A stretch of 64,000 nt of DNA, taken from Hymenobacter nivis (GTDB lineage Bacteria; Bacteroidota; Bacteroidia; Cytophagales; Hymenobacteraceae). Where the stretch lies: positions 62,001-126,000 of the forward strand of contig NZ_RCYZ01000008.1 in NCBI RefSeq assembly GCF_006439025.1, given 5' to 3'. Under the pieces are notes generated by a model that was not told the origin of the DNA, searched no databases, and was given only the letters and a program-made list of their open reading frames with translations. The position numbers were made by a program, and so were the translations under genes. Positions 33,342 to 41,194 of the stretch are shown in pieces (position 1 is the first letter of the stretch; each line of letters starts with the position of its first letter).

Positions 33342-34124
33342 CTACTCGTCCAGCAAGCCGCCCACCAGGCCGCCTAGCACGCTGCCGCTCTCCTTGCGGG
33401 CATTGCCGCCGCCGGGGGCCAGCGCCTGAATGAGCTTTTTGACGGGCATGGATTGCAGCCACACGCGGCCGGTGCCGCGCAGCGTGGCCAGCAGCAGCCC
33501 CTCGCCCCCAAAAATCATCGACTTGAGGCCCCCGGCGCGGGCCACGCTGAAATCGAGCCCCGGCTCGAAGGCCACCACGCAGCCCGTGTCCACGCGCAGC
33601 AACTCGTTGTTCAACTGCTTTTCGATGATGGTGCCGCCCGCGTGCACAAAGGCCTTGCCGTCGCCGGTGAGCTTTTGGAGGATGAAGCCCTCGCCGCCGA
33701 ACAGGCCCGAGCCAAATTTCTGGTTGAAATGCAGGCTCATTTTGGTGCCTTTGGCGGCGGCCAGGAAGCCGTCCTTCTGCACGATGAGGCCCTGGGGCAG
33801 GGTGCCCAGGTCGAGGGCGATGATGGTGCCCGGGTACGGGGCTGAAAACGCCACTTTGCTCTTGCCGTAGCTACCGCGGTGCGTGAAGTGCGTGAGAAAC
33901 AGCGACTCGCCGGTGAGCAGCCGCGTGCCGGCTGAGAACAGCTTGCCCATCAGTCCCTGGTCGGGGGCCGAGCCGTCGCCCATCTTGGTTTCGAAGGCAA
34001 TGGCTTCCTCCATGTACACCATGGCGCCGGCCTCGGCCACCACGGTTTCGTTGGGGTCCAACTCAATTTCCAGCACCTGGATGTCGGTGCCCAAAATGCG
34101 GTAGTCTACGTCGTGCGAAAACAT
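33342..34124 (-). CDS. TIGR00266/AIM24-like protein
   Basis: A 260-aa soluble protein of the AIM24/TIGR00266 family, a beta-helix-like fold of tandem short repeats. Features: YRILGTDIQVLEIELDPNETVVAEAGAMVYM at the N-terminus, GESLFLTHFTHRG in the middle and the Gly-rich FGGEGLLLATLRGTGRVWLQSMP near the end. The biochemical role of bacterial members is unknown; the yeast relative affects mitochondrial membrane organisation. The start at 34124 gives the family N-terminus. TATATTTG at 34157-34164 is a likely promoter. The Gly/Asn-rich C-terminus (GGGNARKE, LGGLVGGLLDE) is typical. Confidence 0.9.
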   Translation of the reverse strand: MFSHDVDYRILGTDIQVLEIELDPNETVVAEAGAMVYMEEAIAFETKMGDGSAPDQGLMGKLFSAGTRLLTGESLFLTHFTHRGSYGKSKVAFSAPYPGTIIALDLGTLPQGLIVQKDGFLAAAKGTKMSLHFNQKFGSGLFGGEGFILQKLTGDGKAFVHAGGTIIEKQLNNELLRVDTGCVVAFEPGLDFSVARAGGLKSMIFGGEGLLLATLRGTGRVWLQSMPVKKLIQALAPGGGNARKESGSVLGGLVGGLLDE

Positions 34125-34156
34125 GGCGGCGGGGGCCGGCTGGTGCGCGGCCGGGG

Positions 34157-34164
34157 CAAATATA
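34157..34164 (-). promoter_or_regulatory. -7 element of the AIM24-like gene
   Basis: TATATTTG on the minus strand matches TAnnTTTG exactly, 32 nt upstream of the start codon. Confidence 0.6.
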
Positions 34165-34283
34165 GCCGCCGGCCCCGCCCGATGCGGGGGGCCCCGGCGG
34201 CGCAATAATCTCCGCCGCCGGCACGTTTCAACTAAAATATTAGTTGTACTTTGCTGCTCCTCTCCACTCCTATTTCCCTGCTC

Positions 34284-34790
34284 ATGCGTTGCCGTAGCCT
34301 GCTCTTGCTGAGTTTATTATTGTGCGGCGCGTGCGCCAGCAACCGCCCCGCCGCCAACCGCACCGACCGCCACGGCCGCAGCCAGGGCCGCTGGCGCACC
34401 TACTACGACGAGGCCGCCCGCACCCAGCCCTTCACGGCCGGGCGCTACCGCCACGGCCGGCCCGTGGGCACGTTCCGCTACTATGGGCCCACGGGGGCCC
34501 TGGCCCAAACCGAACGGTACGGCCGCCAGGGCTTTTGCGAGGTCACGTACTGGTACCCGGGCGGGCAGGTGGAGCGCCGCGGCAAGGCCCAGTGGCTCAC
34601 CGGCGCCAAGGGCGCCCGCTTTTACTGGTTTGGGCCCTGGACGCGCTACACCGAAACCGGCCAGGTGCGGGCCGTCGAAACCTACACCAACGGCAGCCAC
34701 ACCGCCACCGACCTATACCAGGAAGGCCGCCTCACCACCACCGAAATCTACAAGGACGGCCAACTCGTCGAAACCCGCCCCGTGCAGTAA
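34284..34790 (+). CDS. Lipoprotein with YwqK/MORN-like repeats
   Basis: A 168-aa lipoprotein (LLLCGACAS; lipidated Cys17) made of MORN-like YwqK repeats of about 20 residues: RHGRSQGRWRTYYDEA, HGRPVGTFRYYGPTGALAQTERY, EVTYWYPGGQVERRG, YTETGQVRAVETYTNGSH, DLYQEGRLTTTEIYKDGQL. In Bacteroidota such proteins are outer-membrane or periplasmic, and their role is unclear; the antitoxin label sometimes attached to YwqK should not be transferred. The ATG at 34284 is chosen to place the signal peptide. A TACTTTG sequence upstream (34247-34253) may be its -7 element. Confidence 0.8.
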   Translation: MRCRSLLLLSLLLCGACASNRPAANRTDRHGRSQGRWRTYYDEAARTQPFTAGRYRHGRPVGTFRYYGPTGALAQTERYGRQGFCEVTYWYPGGQVERRGKAQWLTGAKGARFYWFGPWTRYTETGQVRAVETYTNGSHTATDLYQEGRLTTTEIYKDGQLVETRPVQ

Positions 34791-34846
34791 CGCTTTGCTT
34801 TACTGGCGCTTATCAAGAGCAGGATGGGTCATGCAATTAGCAGCAA

Positions 34847-34947
34847 AGAACGGTCGTGCAGAGCGCAGCAAAGCACCTTTTCCGCGCCAGTAATCATTGA
34901 TTAGTGACGCGGAAAAGGTGCTTCGCTGCGCTCTGCACGACCGTTCT
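34847..34947. repeat. REP-like 40-bp inverted repeat
   Basis: Arms of 40 bp (34847-34886 and 34908-34947, 39 of 40 positions complementary) around a 21-bp spacer. The arm contains CGGTCGTGCAGAGCGCAGC and AAAGCACCTTTTCCGCG. A half-copy with the same core occurs at 54358-54390. It sits between two convergent genes. Confidence 0.85.
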
Positions 34948-34986
34948 GTTTGAACTGAGCCTAGGCAACCGCTGCGCCCCGGGGCC

Positions 34987-35340
34987 CTATTCGTCGGCGG
35001 CGGGCAGCTCGCTGCGGGTTTCGTCGGCTTCGTCGTCCGCAGTTTTCTTGCGCTTGGCCTCGCGGCTGGTGCGCTTCATAAAGTCCTCGTCGGTTTCTTC
35101 GGGCTCGGGGGCCCCGTCTTCGTCTTCGCTTTTCTCACCGAACTGGCCGGCGCGGTCCACCAACTTTTTGTCGCGCACGTGGCGGCCCAAGAACTGGTTG
35201 ATTTGCTCGATGCTGTAGTTGGAAGTGATTTCGCCCAGCGGGTTCACCCCAATTTCAAAGCCCTCTAGCTCCTTGTGCACGCGGGCTTTCTTGTCGGGGT
35301 CGGGGGCCGCTTTCTTGGGCTTGACGGGTTTCTTGGCCAT
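34987..35340 (-). CDS. Small charged protein conserved in Cytophagales, function unknown
   Basis: A 117-aa protein with a Lys/Pro-rich start (MAKKPVKPKKAAPDPDKKARVHKELEGF), a central conserved-looking core (FEIGVNPLGEITSNYSIEQINQFLGRHV) and a very acidic C-terminal half with mixed charge. The core GFEIGVNxxGEI resembles small proteins of unknown function seen across Bacteroidota. No membrane segment or signal is present. It is flanked by the REP-like palindrome downstream and a word array upstream. A nucleic-acid or ribosome-associated role is possible from charge alone, but unproven. Confidence 0.7.
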   Translation of the reverse strand: MAKKPVKPKKAAPDPDKKARVHKELEGFEIGVNPLGEITSNYSIEQINQFLGRHVRDKKLVDRAGQFGEKSEDEDGAPEPEETDEDFMKRTSREAKRKKTADDEADETRSELPAADE

Positions 35341-35349
35341 GGTGATTAA

Positions 35350-35440
35350 TCAGTTAGCAGTTAACAGTGAGTAGTTAACAAAGGAAACAGCGGGGCCCCA
35401 GCGCCGCCAACTGCTAACGGTTCATTGTTAACTGTTAACC
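35350..35440. repeat. Inverted array of TTAACAGT words
   Basis: CAGTTAGCAGTTAACAGTGAGTAGTTAAC (35351-35379) is followed, after a GGGGCCCC core, by the inverted words CAACTGCTAACGG and TTCATTGTTAACTGTTAACC. The two halves can pair imperfectly. Confidence 0.6.
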
Positions 35441-35446
35441 GCAAAA

Positions 35447-35479
35447 AAGGCCGCGCCGTAGTGCATACGGCGCGGCCTT
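35447..35479 (-). terminator. Terminator of gltX
   Basis: A perfect 14-bp stem (AAGGCCGCGCCGTA / TACGGCGCGGCCTT) with a 5-nt loop lies 20 bp after the gltX stop and is followed on the minus strand by six T residues. Confidence 0.88.
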
Positions 35480-35499
35480 GGGCAAAGGTTTGGCGGAAG

Positions 35500-37053
35500 C
35501 TACGCGGCGGGGGCCCCCAGGCGCTCCACGGCGGTGCGCAGGCGGCCGGCCACCTCGTCGGTACCGAGGATGATAAGGGTTTCGAAGAGGTCGGGGCCGG
35601 CGGCGGCGCCGGTCACGGCCACGCGCAGGGCTTGCAGCACTTGGCCAGGCTTGAGGCCCTGGGCTTCTACGGTTTGGTTGAAGAGATTCTTGAGGCCCTC
35701 CGCCGAGGCCGTGGGGGCCCCAGGCAACGCATCGGCGTAAGCGGCGAGGGCGTCGGCCACCTGGGGGTTCCACTTCTTGGCCACCACGGTGGCGTCGTAC
35801 TCCATCGGGGCATCAAAGAAGTACTTGGCTTCCTGCCAGAAATCCTGCGGGAAGCTCACGCGCTCCTTCATCACGCCCACAATCTGTTCGGCTTTTTCGG
35901 GGGTGCAGCTCAGGCCGTGGGCGGCGAGGGCCTCCAGCAGGTAGGGGGCCAGCTCGGCGTTGGGTAGGGCGCGCAGGTAGTGCTCGTTGTACCACTTGGC
36001 CTTGTTCTGGTCGAATTTGGCCGGCGACTTGCTCACGCGGTCAATGGCGAAGGCTTCGATCAGCTCGTCCATCGAGAAAATTTCCTGCGCCGTGCCCGGG
36101 TTCCAGCCCAAGAAGGCCAGGAAATTCACCAGGGCCTCGGGCAGGTAGCCGTCTTCGCGGTAGCCGCGGCTCACGGTGGGCTCACCGGTTTCGGCGTCCA
36201 CGCCGTGCCATTCCAGCGGAAACACCGGGAAGCCCAGGCGGTCGCCGTCGCGCTTGCTGAGCTTGCCCGTGCCGTCGGGCTTGAGCAGCAGCGGCAGGTG
36301 GGCAAACTGCGGCATGGTGCTTTCCCAGCCCAGGTAGCGGTACAGCAGCACGTGCAGCGGCGCGGAAGGCAGCCACTCCTCGCCCCGGATGACGTGCGAA
36401 ATGTCCATCAAGTGGTCGTCCACGATGTTGGCCAGGTGGTAGGTCGGCATGCCGTCCGACTTCATCAGCACCTTGTCGTCCACGGCGCTGGAGTGCACCA
36501 CCACCCACCCGCGGATCATGTCCTGGAAGCGGATTTCCTCCTTGCGGGGCACCTTCAGGCGAATCACGTAGGCCGTGCCCGCGTCGAGCAGGGCCTGCAC
36601 CTCGTCCTCGGGCAAGGTGAGGGAGTTGCGCATCTGGGTTCGCGTTATGCTGTTGTACTGCGGGTTGGGCACCTTGGCGGCCTGCAGGCGGGCGCGCATG
36701 GCGTCCAGTTCCTCGGGCGTGTCGAAGGCGTAGTAGGCGAAGCCGTCGGCGATGAGCTGGTCGGCGTACTGGCGGTACATGGGCTTGCGCTCGCTCTGCT
36801 TGTAGGGCGCGTGGGGCCCGCCCACGCCCACGCCCTCGTCAATCACGATGCCGCACCAGGCCAGCGCCTCCAGGATATACTGCTCGGCGCCGGGCACGAA
36901 GCGGTTCTGGTCGGTGTCCTCGATGCGCAGAATCATGGTGCCGCCCAGCTTGCGGGCCAGCAGGTAGTTGTACAAAGCGGTGCGCACGCCGCCGATGTGC
37001 AGGGGCCCCGTGGGCGAAGGCGCGAAGCGCACCCGAACGTTTCTCTCGGTCAT
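35500..37053 (-). CDS. gltX: Glutamate-tRNA ligase
   Basis: A 517-aa class I aminoacyl-tRNA synthetase charging tRNA-Glu. The start VRVRFAPSPTGPLHIGGVRTALYNYL contains the HIGH motif (as HIGG) and KLSKR at residues 264-268 is the KMSKS equivalent. The catalytic domain is followed by the alpha-helical anticodon-binding domain with the usual EIFSMDELIEAFAIDRVSKSPAKFD block. Length and order are normal for Bacteroidota GltX. It is transcribed alone, ending at its own terminator. Confidence 0.96.
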   Translation of the reverse strand: MTERNVRVRFAPSPTGPLHIGGVRTALYNYLLARKLGGTMILRIEDTDQNRFVPGAEQYILEALAWCGIVIDEGVGVGGPHAPYKQSERKPMYRQYADQLIADGFAYYAFDTPEELDAMRARLQAAKVPNPQYNSITRTQMRNSLTLPEDEVQALLDAGTAYVIRLKVPRKEEIRFQDMIRGWVVVHSSAVDDKVLMKSDGMPTYHLANIVDDHLMDISHVIRGEEWLPSAPLHVLLYRYLGWESTMPQFAHLPLLLKPDGTGKLSKRDGDRLGFPVFPLEWHGVDAETGEPTVSRGYREDGYLPEALVNFLAFLGWNPGTAQEIFSMDELIEAFAIDRVSKSPAKFDQNKAKWYNEHYLRALPNAELAPYLLEALAAHGLSCTPEKAEQIVGVMKERVSFPQDFWQEAKYFFDAPMEYDATVVAKKWNPQVADALAAYADALPGAPTASAEGLKNLFNQTVEAQGLKPGQVLQALRVAVTGAAAGPDLFETLIILGTDEVAGRLRTAVERLGAPAA

Positions 37054-37171
37054 AAGAATGAGCTATTAGCTACCAGCTGTTGGCTGCCAGCTTTTCTCTT
37101 GGTAAGCAATAAGTTACGCAGCGGGTAAGGTTGGTTTAAGCTCACCTGCCCACACACGCACTAAATAAAAA

Positions 37172-37200
37172 GCGCGTTCCGCCACAAAGCCGGAACGCGC
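37172..37200 (-). terminator. Terminator of the small membrane protein gene
   Basis: A 10-bp perfect stem (GCGCGTTCCG / CGGAACGCGC) with a 9-nt loop is followed on the minus strand by TTTTTATTTAG. It lies just after the gene ending at 37227. Confidence 0.78.
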
Positions 37201-37226
37201 CGCAAAGGTAAGGCCGGGGGCCCCGG

Positions 37227-37418
37227 CTAGCCGCGCCGGCCGCCCACGCGCCACAGCACGAAGCCCAGCAGCGTAATGCCGCCCCGAATGGCCCAGGCCG
37301 CGTTGGGGCCCCAGTTATTCATCCAGTCTAAAAAAACGTAGTTCCCGGTGGGGTTAATCATCGGCAGCGCCGTCGCAATAATGCCGACGAATATCAAGAA
37401 GAGGCCAAGTTCTTTCAT
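37227..37418 (-). CDS. Small two-helix membrane protein
   Basis: A 63-aa protein with two hydrophobic helices (LGLFLIFVGIIATALPM and AIRGGITLLGFVLWRV) joined by a polar, aromatic-rich loop (NPTGNYVFLDWMNNWGPNAAW). Similar short proteins are widespread in Bacteroidota without a known role. It has its own terminator and stands between gltX and the RidA gene on the same strand, so it is a separate unit. Confidence 0.7.
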   Translation of the reverse strand: MKELGLFLIFVGIIATALPMINPTGNYVFLDWMNNWGPNAAWAIRGGITLLGFVLWRVGGRRG

Positions 37419-37596
37419 GGAAATCAGGCAAAAAAGGATTTGTAAATGAGCTGGCTATCTAACGCGCTCGGGGCTCTGTTTCGTATCTGCCAGGGCCCCT
37501 AAAAGCCGCAGGCCAGGGGCCCCAGGAGCACCGTCAGCGGTTACCGGGCGGCCGGCAAAAGCCGGCTGCCCGGCCCGGCCTGAGCAACCTGGCACC

Positions 37597-37980
37597 CTAC
37601 GCGCCGACGGCAATGCAGGAAATTTCCACCTGCACGTCGCGCGGCAGGCGGGCTACTTCCACGGTTTCACGGGCCGGGGCGGTGGCGTCGGCGAAGTACG
37701 TGCCGTACACCTGGTTGATGGTGGCGAAGTGCCCCAGGTCTTTCACAAAAATGCTGCACTTTACCACGTCAGTGAGTTGCAAACCCGCCGCGGCCAGCAC
37801 GGCCGTCAGGTTCTTGAGCACTTGGTGGGTCTGGGCGGCCACGTCGCCGGGCACGAGTTGGCCGGCCGCGTCGAGCGGGATTTGGCCCGACACGTACACG
37901 GTATTGCCAGCACGCACGGCCTGGCTGTAGGGCCCAATCGGCGCGGGCGCCTGGTCGGTGAGAATAATCTGGTGGGGCAT
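37597..37980 (-). CDS. ridA: RidA-family enamine/imine deaminase
   Basis: A 127-aa RidA protein. It hydrolyses reactive 2-aminoacrylate and related enamines released by PLP enzymes, protecting them from damage. The C-terminal signature PARETVEVARLPRDVQVEISCIAV holds the active-site Arg and the late Glu, and APIGPYSQAV at the N-terminus the conserved Tyr-Ser. Homotrimer expected. It lies downstream of glmS on the same strand but beyond a hairpin at 38018-38047. Confidence 0.94.
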   Translation of the reverse strand: MPHQIILTDQAPAPIGPYSQAVRAGNTVYVSGQIPLDAAGQLVPGDVAAQTHQVLKNLTAVLAAAGLQLTDVVKCSIFVKDLGHFATINQVYGTYFADATAPARETVEVARLPRDVQVEISCIAVGA

Positions 37981-38017
37981 TTTTTTGGCTGATGGATTAG
38001 AATGAAGGCCCGCAAAA

Positions 38018-38047
38018 GAACGTCATGCTGAGCGCAGCATGACGTTC
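38018..38047 (-). terminator. Hairpin after glmS, related to the REP-like family
   Basis: A perfect 12-bp stem GAACGTCATGCT / AGCATGACGTTC with loop GAGCGC. It shares the CATGC-GAGCGC core with the palindromes at 34847 and 54358. On the minus strand a short T-run follows, so it may terminate glmS transcription. Confidence 0.65.
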
Positions 38048-38073
38048 AAAAAATTACTGTTGCCCCTCAAACC

Positions 38074-39912
38074 CTACTCTACCGTCACCGACTTGGCCAA
38101 ATTCCGGGGTTGGTCCACGTTGCAGCCACGCATCACGGCGATGTGGTAGCTCAGCAATTGCAACGGAATAACCGACACCAGCGGCACCAAAGCCTCCGAG
38201 GTGTAGGGCACTTCGATGACGAACTCGGCCATGTTGCGGATCACATCGTCGCCCTCCGTCACCACGGCGATGATGCGGCCCTTGCGGGCCTTCACCTCCT
38301 GAATGTTGCTCACCACCTTCTCGTAAGAACTGTCGCGGGTGGCGATGACCACCACCGGCATGTTCTCGTCGATAAGGGCGATGGGGCCGTGCTTCATCTC
38401 GGCGGCCGGGTAGCCCTCGGCGTGGATATAGCTGATTTCCTTGAGCTTGAGGGCTCCCTCCAGGGCCACCGGAAAGTTGTAGCCGCGGCCCAGGTACAGG
38501 AAGTTGGGCACGTCGCAGAACACGGCGGCGATGTTGCGGATCTCGTCGTCCAGCTTCAGGGCCTGCTCCACCTTGGCCGGAATCGTATCCAGCTCCACCA
38601 TCAGCTCGCGCAACTTGGTGTCGGTGAGGGTGCCGCGCTTCTGGCCCATGAGCATGGCCAGCAGGGTCAGCACCGTTACCTGGGCCGTGAAGGCCTTGGT
38701 GCTGGCCACCCCAATTTCGGGGCCCGCGTGGGTGTAGGCGCCGGCGTCGGTAGCGCGGGCAATGCTGCTGCCCACTACGTTGCAGATGCCGAAGATGGTG
38801 GCGCCCTTGCTCTTGGCCAGCTCGATGGCGGCCAGGGTATCCGCAGTCTCGCCGCTCTGCGAAATGGCAATCACGATGTCGCGCTCCGTGATGACGGGGT
38901 TGCGGTAGCGGAACTCCGAGGCGTACTCCACCTCCACCGGGATGCGGGCCAGGTCCTCCAGCAGGTACTCGGCCACTAGGCCGGCGTGCCAACTCGTGCC
39001 GCAGGCCACGACGATGATGCGCTGGGCGTTCACGAACTTCTGCTCGTAGGCCCGGAAGCCGCCCATATTTAGGTGGCCGGCGTTCATTTCCAAGCGCCCG
39101 CGCATCGAGTCCATGATGGAGCGCGGCTGCTCGAAAATCTCTTTCAGCATGAAGTGCTCGTAGCCACCCTTCTCGATGCTGTCAAGCTCCATTTCGAGCT
39201 TCTGGATGTAGGGCGTCTGCTCCACGTCCTCCTTGCTCCGCAGCTCCAGCCGCCCGTCGCGGATGATGGCAATCTCATAATCATTCACGTACACTACTTC
39301 GTTGGTGTACTCGATGATGGGCGTAGCATCGGAGGCGATGAAAAACTCGCCGTCGCCAATGCCAATCACCATCGGCGAGCCCTTGCGGGCGGCAATGAGC
39401 TGGTTGGGGGCGTCGCGGCTCATCACCACGATGGCGTAGGCCCCCACCACTTCGTGCAGGGCCAGGCGCACGGCCTCCTCCAGGTTGCAGTGGTTTTGGG
39501 TCTGAATCTCCTCAATCAGGTTCACGAATACCTCCGTGTCGGTGTCGGAATGGAACTCGTGGCCCTGCTGCTGCAAGTGCGTTTTCAGGGCCGCGTAGTT
39601 CTCAATGATGCCGTTGTGGATGATGGCAATCCGCTCCGAGGTCGAGTAGTGCGGGTGGGCGTTGGTGTCGTTGGGCTCGCCGTGGGTGGCCCAGCGGGTG
39701 TGGCCCATGCCCACGCGGGCGTGGGTATCCTTTTCGGCGATGTAGTTTTCCAACTCGGCCACCTTGCCCTTTTTCTTGTACACATTCAGCTCCCCGTCGT
39801 TCATCAGGGCCACGCCGGCCGAGTCGTAGCCGCGGTATTCGAGCCGGTGGAGGCCCTTAAGGATAATGGGGCAGGCCTGACGGTGGCCTAAGTATGCAAC
39901 GATGCCGCACAT
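38074..39912 (-). CDS. glmS: Glutamine-fructose-6-phosphate aminotransferase (isomerizing)
   Basis: A 612-aa enzyme that makes glucosamine-6-phosphate from fructose-6-phosphate and glutamine, the entry to UDP-GlcNAc for peptidoglycan and LPS. The N-terminal glutaminase domain has the nucleophile Cys2 (MCGIVAYLGH) and HRLEYRGYDSAGVA; the C-terminal half contains two SIS domains (ACGTSWHAGLVAEYLLEDLARIPVEVEYASEFRYR, ISQSGETADTLAA) and ends in NLAKSVTVE. Length normal. A hairpin at 39955-39991 lies in its upstream region; it does not look like the glmS ribozyme. Confidence 0.97.
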   Translation of the reverse strand: MCGIVAYLGHRQACPIILKGLHRLEYRGYDSAGVALMNDGELNVYKKKGKVAELENYIAEKDTHARVGMGHTRWATHGEPNDTNAHPHYSTSERIAIIHNGIIENYAALKTHLQQQGHEFHSDTDTEVFVNLIEEIQTQNHCNLEEAVRLALHEVVGAYAIVVMSRDAPNQLIAARKGSPMVIGIGDGEFFIASDATPIIEYTNEVVYVNDYEIAIIRDGRLELRSKEDVEQTPYIQKLEMELDSIEKGGYEHFMLKEIFEQPRSIMDSMRGRLEMNAGHLNMGGFRAYEQKFVNAQRIIVVACGTSWHAGLVAEYLLEDLARIPVEVEYASEFRYRNPVITERDIVIAISQSGETADTLAAIELAKSKGATIFGICNVVGSSIARATDAGAYTHAGPEIGVASTKAFTAQVTVLTLLAMLMGQKRGTLTDTKLRELMVELDTIPAKVEQALKLDDEIRNIAAVFCDVPNFLYLGRGYNFPVALEGALKLKEISYIHAEGYPAAEMKHGPIALIDENMPVVVIATRDSSYEKVVSNIQEVKARKGRIIAVVTEGDDVIRNMAEFVIEVPYTSEALVPLVSVIPLQLLSYHIAVMRGCNVDQPRNLAKSVTVE

Positions 39913-40264
39913 AGTAGTAAAGCGTTAAATAATTGGAGAAATATTAGAAAAAAAGCCGGCGGCCCATCCAAGGAGAGGACGGGCCGCCGGCACAAAATTT
40001 ACGTTACGCGCCCCGCACCAGGCGAAGCGTGGGCTGCAGGAAACAGCTTACGTTAAGTACAAATACAGCGCGGTTCACAAGCAATGCAAAGCAATGAAAG
40101 GCGAAGCTACTGTTTTTTGGGTATTGGCGGGGCCCCAGGGCCCCGCCCTACGCTACCATTGCCAGGCAAATACCTGACAATCAGCAAATAAAAATATAAT
40201 ATCCTTCTCCGTACGCTACCTTATTATTGCAGCTTACCGGGAGCCGGCTGGGGCCCCGGCCGGC
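39913..40264. other. Gene-free region between glmS and the starch-synthase-like gene
   Basis: This 352-bp region holds two hairpins (39955-39991 and 40126-40147), an AT-rich stretch near 40,180-40,230 and no credible ORF or RNA gene. No exact TAnnTTTG element was seen near the glmS start. The second hairpin, GGCGGGGCCC-CA-GGGCCCCGCC, is built on the over-represented word. Confidence 0.55.
39955..39991 (-). terminator. Hairpin upstream of glmS
   Basis: An 11-bp perfect stem (GCCGGCGGCCC / GGGCCGCCGGC) with a 15-nt loop is followed on the minus strand by a run of seven T. It ends 43 nt before the glmS start. It could terminate the upstream gene or act as an attenuator in the glmS leader. Confidence 0.55.
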
Positions 40265-41077
40265 TTAGTTGGCCAGCTCGTTGTAGAGGGCGAGGTAAGA
40301 AGAGTGCAAGTTCTCGTCGGTGGCCACTTGGCTTAGCGTTTTGCGCGAGGCATACTCTTGGAACATGCCGTTGAGGTTGTCGGAAAAGTCCTCGTCGGAG
40401 CGCACCACAGTGTCGGCGTAGTCCATGCCAATTTTCACGAAGCCGCTGAAGTCGGCCGTTTTCAGGGAGTTCAGCATCTGGTCGTCGATGTCAAGCATCT
40501 TCGCTTTCTCCAGAATGTTGCCCTCAAATTTCTCGGGAAACTCGTTGTTGTAGATGGAGAACACTGACTTGGCATCCTTGAACACCGGGTCTTTTTTGTA
40601 GGTCGTTTTCAGGTAGAGCGGGATCAGGCCCGTCATCCAATCCGAGCAGTGCACGATGTTGGGCGACCAGCCCAGCTTCTTCACCGTTTCGAGCACGCCC
40701 TTGCAGAAGAAGATAGCGCGCTCGTCGTTGTCGGCGTGGAAGTGGTCGTCTTTGTCCACCAGGGCCGATTTGCGGTGGAAATAGTCCTCGTTGTCGATGA
40801 AGTACACCTGCAGCTTGGCCGTCGGGATGGAGGCCACTTTGATGACCAGCGGCTTCTCGTCGTCGCCCACGGCAATGTTGATGCCCGAGAGGCGCACTAC
40901 CTCGTGCAGCCGGTTTTTGCGCTCATTGATGATGCCAAAACGGGGCACGAAAATCCGAATCTCACAACCCATTTCCTGCATGCCCGCGGGCAGACGGCGC
41001 AGCAGCTCCGCCACCTTCGTCGTGTTCAGAAAGGGGTCAATTTCGGTGGCCGCGTAAAGGATGCGCAACTTCGACAT
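40265..41077 (-). CDS. Short glycogen/starch synthase-like protein (GT5 N-terminal domain)
   Basis: A 270-aa protein equivalent to the N-terminal (acceptor) half of glycogen synthase: ILYAATEIDPFLNTTKVAELLRRLPAGMQEMGCEIRIFVP corresponds to the GlgA start, but the ADP-glucose-binding KTGGL motif is replaced by NTTKV, and the whole C-terminal GT-B half is missing. NIVHCSDWMTGLIPLYLK matches the GlgA HxHDW region. Such short proteins are common in Bacteroidota beside panC, so this is a conserved form rather than a recent truncation. Its role is unknown; catalysis seems unlikely. It is divergent from panC with overlapping promoters. Confidence 0.82.
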   Translation of the reverse strand: MSKLRILYAATEIDPFLNTTKVAELLRRLPAGMQEMGCEIRIFVPRFGIINERKNRLHEVVRLSGINIAVGDDEKPLVIKVASIPTAKLQVYFIDNEDYFHRKSALVDKDDHFHADNDERAIFFCKGVLETVKKLGWSPNIVHCSDWMTGLIPLYLKTTYKKDPVFKDAKSVFSIYNNEFPEKFEGNILEKAKMLDIDDQMLNSLKTADFSGFVKIGMDYADTVVRSDEDFSDNLNGMFQEYASRKTLSQVATDENLHSSYLALYNELAN

Positions 41078-41123
41078 ACAGGTGGATTTAAAGAAAAAAT
41101 GAAAAGGCCATACGATGGCCGCA

Positions 41124-41141
41124 CAAAATTACACAATTTTG
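41124..41141. promoter_or_regulatory. Back-to-back overlapping -7 elements for the GT5-like gene and panC
   Basis: The sequence CAAAATTACACAATTTTG carries TAATTTTG on the minus strand (41124-41131) and CAATTTTG on the plus strand (41134-41141). The 7-bp arms are palindromic around ACAC. Each promoter would need its -33 contact inside the other's transcribed region, so the two cannot fire freely together. Confidence 0.5.
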
Positions 41142-41194
41142 GGCAGAAATTCAACCCCCTCCTTCCCGGGGCTCGGCCAACGGGTCCTTTTCCC

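Noticed and set aside
34284..34790. Toxin-antitoxin system (YwqK label)
   Set aside because: The YwqK-repeat protein is a lipoprotein with a signal peptide and has no toxin gene next to it.
39913..40100. glmS ribozyme
   Set aside because: The glmS leader lacks the conserved ribozyme core and the ribozyme is known from Firmicutes and relatives. Only a simple hairpin is seen.
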